A stretch of 6,540 nt of DNA from Candidatus Pacearchaeota archaeon (GTDB lineage Archaea > Nanobdellota > Nanobdellia > Pacearchaeales > GW2011-AR1): the NCBI GenBank assembly GCA_014728565.1, contig WJLK01000097.1, positions 1 through 6,540 of the forward strand, read 5' to 3'. This document shows, piece after piece, positions 5,456 through 6,540 of this stretch. Numbering within the stretch: the first letter of the stretch is position 1; each line of letters opens with the position of its first letter. Both the position numbers and the translations under genes were made by a program. Below the pieces are notes generated by a model. It was not told the DNA's origin and searched no databases. It saw only the letters and a program-made list of their open reading frames with translations.

Positions 5456-5570
5456 CTTGGGAATATTGATGTGAAATAGCAAAGGGGAAGTGCGAGCACT
5501 GAGGGGATATACTCTAACTTATAAGGCTAGGTCTGAATAATTTTAAAATAGAATTTTTTAAGTTCCCAAG
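5456..5570. ncRNA. Possible structured RNA in the spacer after the tRNA
   Basis: The spacer 5410-5623 holds no credible protein gene. Within it CTTGGGAA at 5456-5463 is the exact reverse complement of TTCCCAAG at 5563-5570, which would close a 115-nt domain. Inside are a small AGTG-CGAG-CACT hairpin (5489-5500), the palindrome CTTATAAG (5518-5525) and two CTGA tetranucleotides (5499-5502 and 5533-5536). The interior is richer in G than the flanks. A non-coding RNA is possible, but the family is not recognised, strand is undecided, and no obvious TATA-like box sits at the right distance on the plus strand. Confidence 0.25.
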
Positions 5571-5603
5571 AATCTTTGATTGTTGAGGATCGATAGGGGA
5601 TGT

Positions 5604-5623
5604 TTTTCAAAAATAAAATAGAA
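5604..5623 (-). terminator. T-rich stretch after the minus-strand orphan gene
   Basis: Directly after the stop codon at 5624, the minus strand reads TTCTATTTTATTTTTGAAAA, two close T runs of 4 and 5. Archaeal RNA polymerase often stops at such U-rich tracts without a hairpin, so this is a likely transcript end. Confidence 0.45.
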
Positions 5624-6163
5624 TTAATTATCTTGGTTTAAGAGCATGAATCCTTCAGTTTTCATCATTCTTTCTAATCTAGAAAGTTCTTCTTCAAGAA
5701 AATGAACAGATGCCCATTCATCTCTTTTACCAACAATCAGATCTCTAAAATTATATTCTCTGCAAATTCCAGTAATCCACTCTTCAAGTGTAATACCTTC
5801 ACCTTCTAAATCAGGAATTAAAAGACCTACCTCTTCTATTTGACGGTAATTTTCTCTCAATCTTCCCCTCTGATAAGCTTCTGCGAATCTTCTTGGAGTA
5901 GTGCAGTCACCTCTTACTAAAAAAGGAATTCCATATTCGCATGATCTTAGTGAAAACAAGTCTATATCAATAGTTCCAGAAAAACCATGGGTGTTTGCAA
6001 AAACTCCTACAAAAACTCCACTGCTAGGAGTATCTGGAAAAAAGCTTCTAATAGAAGGTTCCTGACTACTATAATCCTTTTCTAGACAGTCTAATACACT
6101 ATCTAAATAACGTAAGTCTGAGACTTCGTTAACACCTCCCATGTTTATCGGGAATGTTATCAT
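5624..6163 (-). CDS. Hypothetical protein, unrecognised, 179 residues (196 with the upstream start)
   Basis: I do not recognise this protein. Starting at the ATG at 6163 it has 179 residues: ITFPINMGGVNEVSDLRYLD at the N-terminus, a probable Gly-rich strand region SSGVFVGVFANTHGFSGTID, then GIPFLVRGDCTTPRRFAEAYQRGRLRENYRQ, and a helical, acidic C-terminus (SVHFLEEELSRLERMMKTEG). The middle is Arg-rich with a conserved-looking RGDCTTPRR, and four Cys are scattered without a metal-binding pattern. There is no membrane segment. An in-frame ATG at 6214 would add 17 residues (MISKITKFIKQLYYKNF). I prefer 6163 because a strong minus-strand TATA-like box lies about 27 nt before it, inside the extension. 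It is divergent from the EF-like gene. Its Arg content resembles the SIS protein more than the Lys-rich genes in the middle of the window. Confidence 0.72.
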   Translation of the reverse strand: MITFPINMGGVNEVSDLRYLDSVLDCLEKDYSSQEPSIRSFFPDTPSSGVFVGVFANTHGFSGTIDIDLFSLRSCEYGIPFLVRGDCTTPRRFAEAYQRGRLRENYRQIEEVGLLIPDLEGEGITLEEWITGICREYNFRDLIVGKRDEWASVHFLEEELSRLERMMKTEGFMLLNQDN

Positions 6164-6185
6164 AAAATTCTTGTAGTATAATTGT

Positions 6186-6195
6186 TTTATAAATT
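6186..6195 (-). promoter_or_regulatory. TATA-like box for the internal start of the minus-strand orphan
   Basis: On the minus strand this reads AATTTATAAA, centred about 27 nt before the ATG at 6163. It lies inside the reading frame if translation starts at 6214, so it argues for the shorter protein. Confidence 0.4.
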
Positions 6196-6242
6196 TTGTT
6201 ATTTTAGATATCATAGTTTCAAGGTAACTATTTTCAAAAAAA

Positions 6243-6251
6243 TTTATATAT
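6243..6251. promoter_or_regulatory. TATA-like box of the EF-like gene, possibly usable in both directions
   Basis: TTTATATAT is centred 30 nt before the ATG at 6277 (+) and about 33 nt before the alternative ATG at 6214 (-). Its near-symmetric ATATAT centre means TBP could orient either way; direction would depend on flanking BRE bases. Confidence 0.45.
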
Positions 6252-6276
6252 CCATGAATCTTTAATAAATAATAAA

Positions 6277-6540
6277 ATGGCAGAAGAACAAGAAGGTCAA
6301 CAAATAGGAGTTGTTTCTAACTTTTTTGACCATGTTAGTGTTGCAGCAGTGAAGCTAGAGGGAGATTTGAAAGTAGGAGATACTGTAAGGTTTGTAGGAG
6401 GAGAGACAGATTTTGAACAGAAAATAGAGAGCATGCAGATACAGCACGACAAGGTAGAGGAAGCAAAAGCAGGAGATGAGATAGGAGTCAAGGTCAGTGA
6501 CAAGGTTAGAAAGGGCTATAAGGTCTATAAAGTAGAATAA
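6277..6540 (+). CDS. Stand-alone EF-Tu domain-2-like small protein
   Basis: This complete 87-residue protein consists of one beta-barrel like domain 2 of translation GTPases. After an acidic/Gln-rich start (MAEEQEGQQ), IGVVSNFFDHVSVAAVKLEG (10-29) forms the first strands. GDLKVGDTVRF at 29-39 is the family's typical G-x-L-x-x-G-D turn, and KIESMQIQHDKVEEAKAGDEIGVKV at 49-73 matches the part that in EF-Tu/IF2 reads as a strand plus 'A-x-x-G-x-x-x-G' turn. The C-terminus is KGYKVYKVE. There is no GTPase domain, and the reading frame begins at its own promoter, so this is not a fragment of a longer gene. Such proteins are commonly named translation elongation factor-like; their role is not settled. 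The stop codon is the last codon of the window. Confidence 0.85.
   Translation: MAEEQEGQQIGVVSNFFDHVSVAAVKLEGDLKVGDTVRFVGGETDFEQKIESMQIQHDKVEEAKAGDEIGVKVSDKVRKGYKVYKVE

Noticed and set aside
5442..5474. 10-codon frame in the spacer after the tRNA
   Set aside because: Too short, no promoter at the right distance, and no sensible peptide pattern.
5466..5536. C/D box guide RNA in the spacer after the tRNA
   Set aside because: TTGATGTG departs from the C box RTGATGA, no C' box lies between the two CTGA motifs, and the terminal stem is weak, so the specific call is not supported.
6297..6503. Ser/Thr-rich minus-strand frame opposite the EF-like gene
   Set aside because: Composition is the mirror of the real gene and there is no independent support.

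Overview
The window is AT-rich and reads as archaeal. It has TATA-like boxes about 24-31 nt before most start codons and almost no room for a 5' leader. No convincing Shine-Dalgarno sequence precedes any gene. A tRNA gene has no encoded CCA. The gene content also fits: a stand-alone Lrp/AsnC ligand-sensing domain, a stand-alone elongation-factor domain-2 protein and several orphans. The style (small, mostly monocistronic, leaderless, many unknowns) suggests a DPANN-type archaeon such as the Woesearchaeota/Pacearchaeota group. That placement is an inference and not proven by any single gene here.

Layout from left to right: a leader with two inverted repeats, then a SIS-fold (phosphosugar-binding) protein (142-1149, +); a spacer with a small palindrome; a TauE/SafE-family permease (1306-2064, +); a sodium:solute symporter (SSS/SLC5) family transporter (2214-3551, +); a HIT-family nucleotide hydrolase/transferase (3629-4039, +); a RAM-type Lrp/AsnC effector domain without DNA-binding part (4128-4388, -), divergent from an unrecognised 226-residue protein (4422-5102, +); a 32-residue putative membrane microprotein (5210-5308, +); tRNA-Gln(CTG) (5337-5409, +); a 214-nt spacer with a possible structured RNA; an unrecognised 179- or 196-residue protein (5624-6163 or 6214, -); and an EF-Tu domain-2-like small protein (6277-6540, +), whose stop codon is the last codon of the window.

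Each protein gene has its own TATA-like box, so there is little sign of a classical operon. The two transporters are neighbours, but nothing shows that they share a substrate. The strongest unexplained signal is a repeated element. Four related copies, all in the same orientation, sit just after the stop codons of four consecutive plus-strand genes (permease, symporter, HIT protein and 226-residue orphan). Each has a conserved CTTCAAGGGTTT core, can form a hairpin, and is followed by a T/A-rich tail. It is best described as a dispersed 3'-end element, possibly a terminator or RNA-processing signal. In two copies a further conserved left arm runs back over the stop codon and encodes the last residues of two unrelated proteins in different frames.
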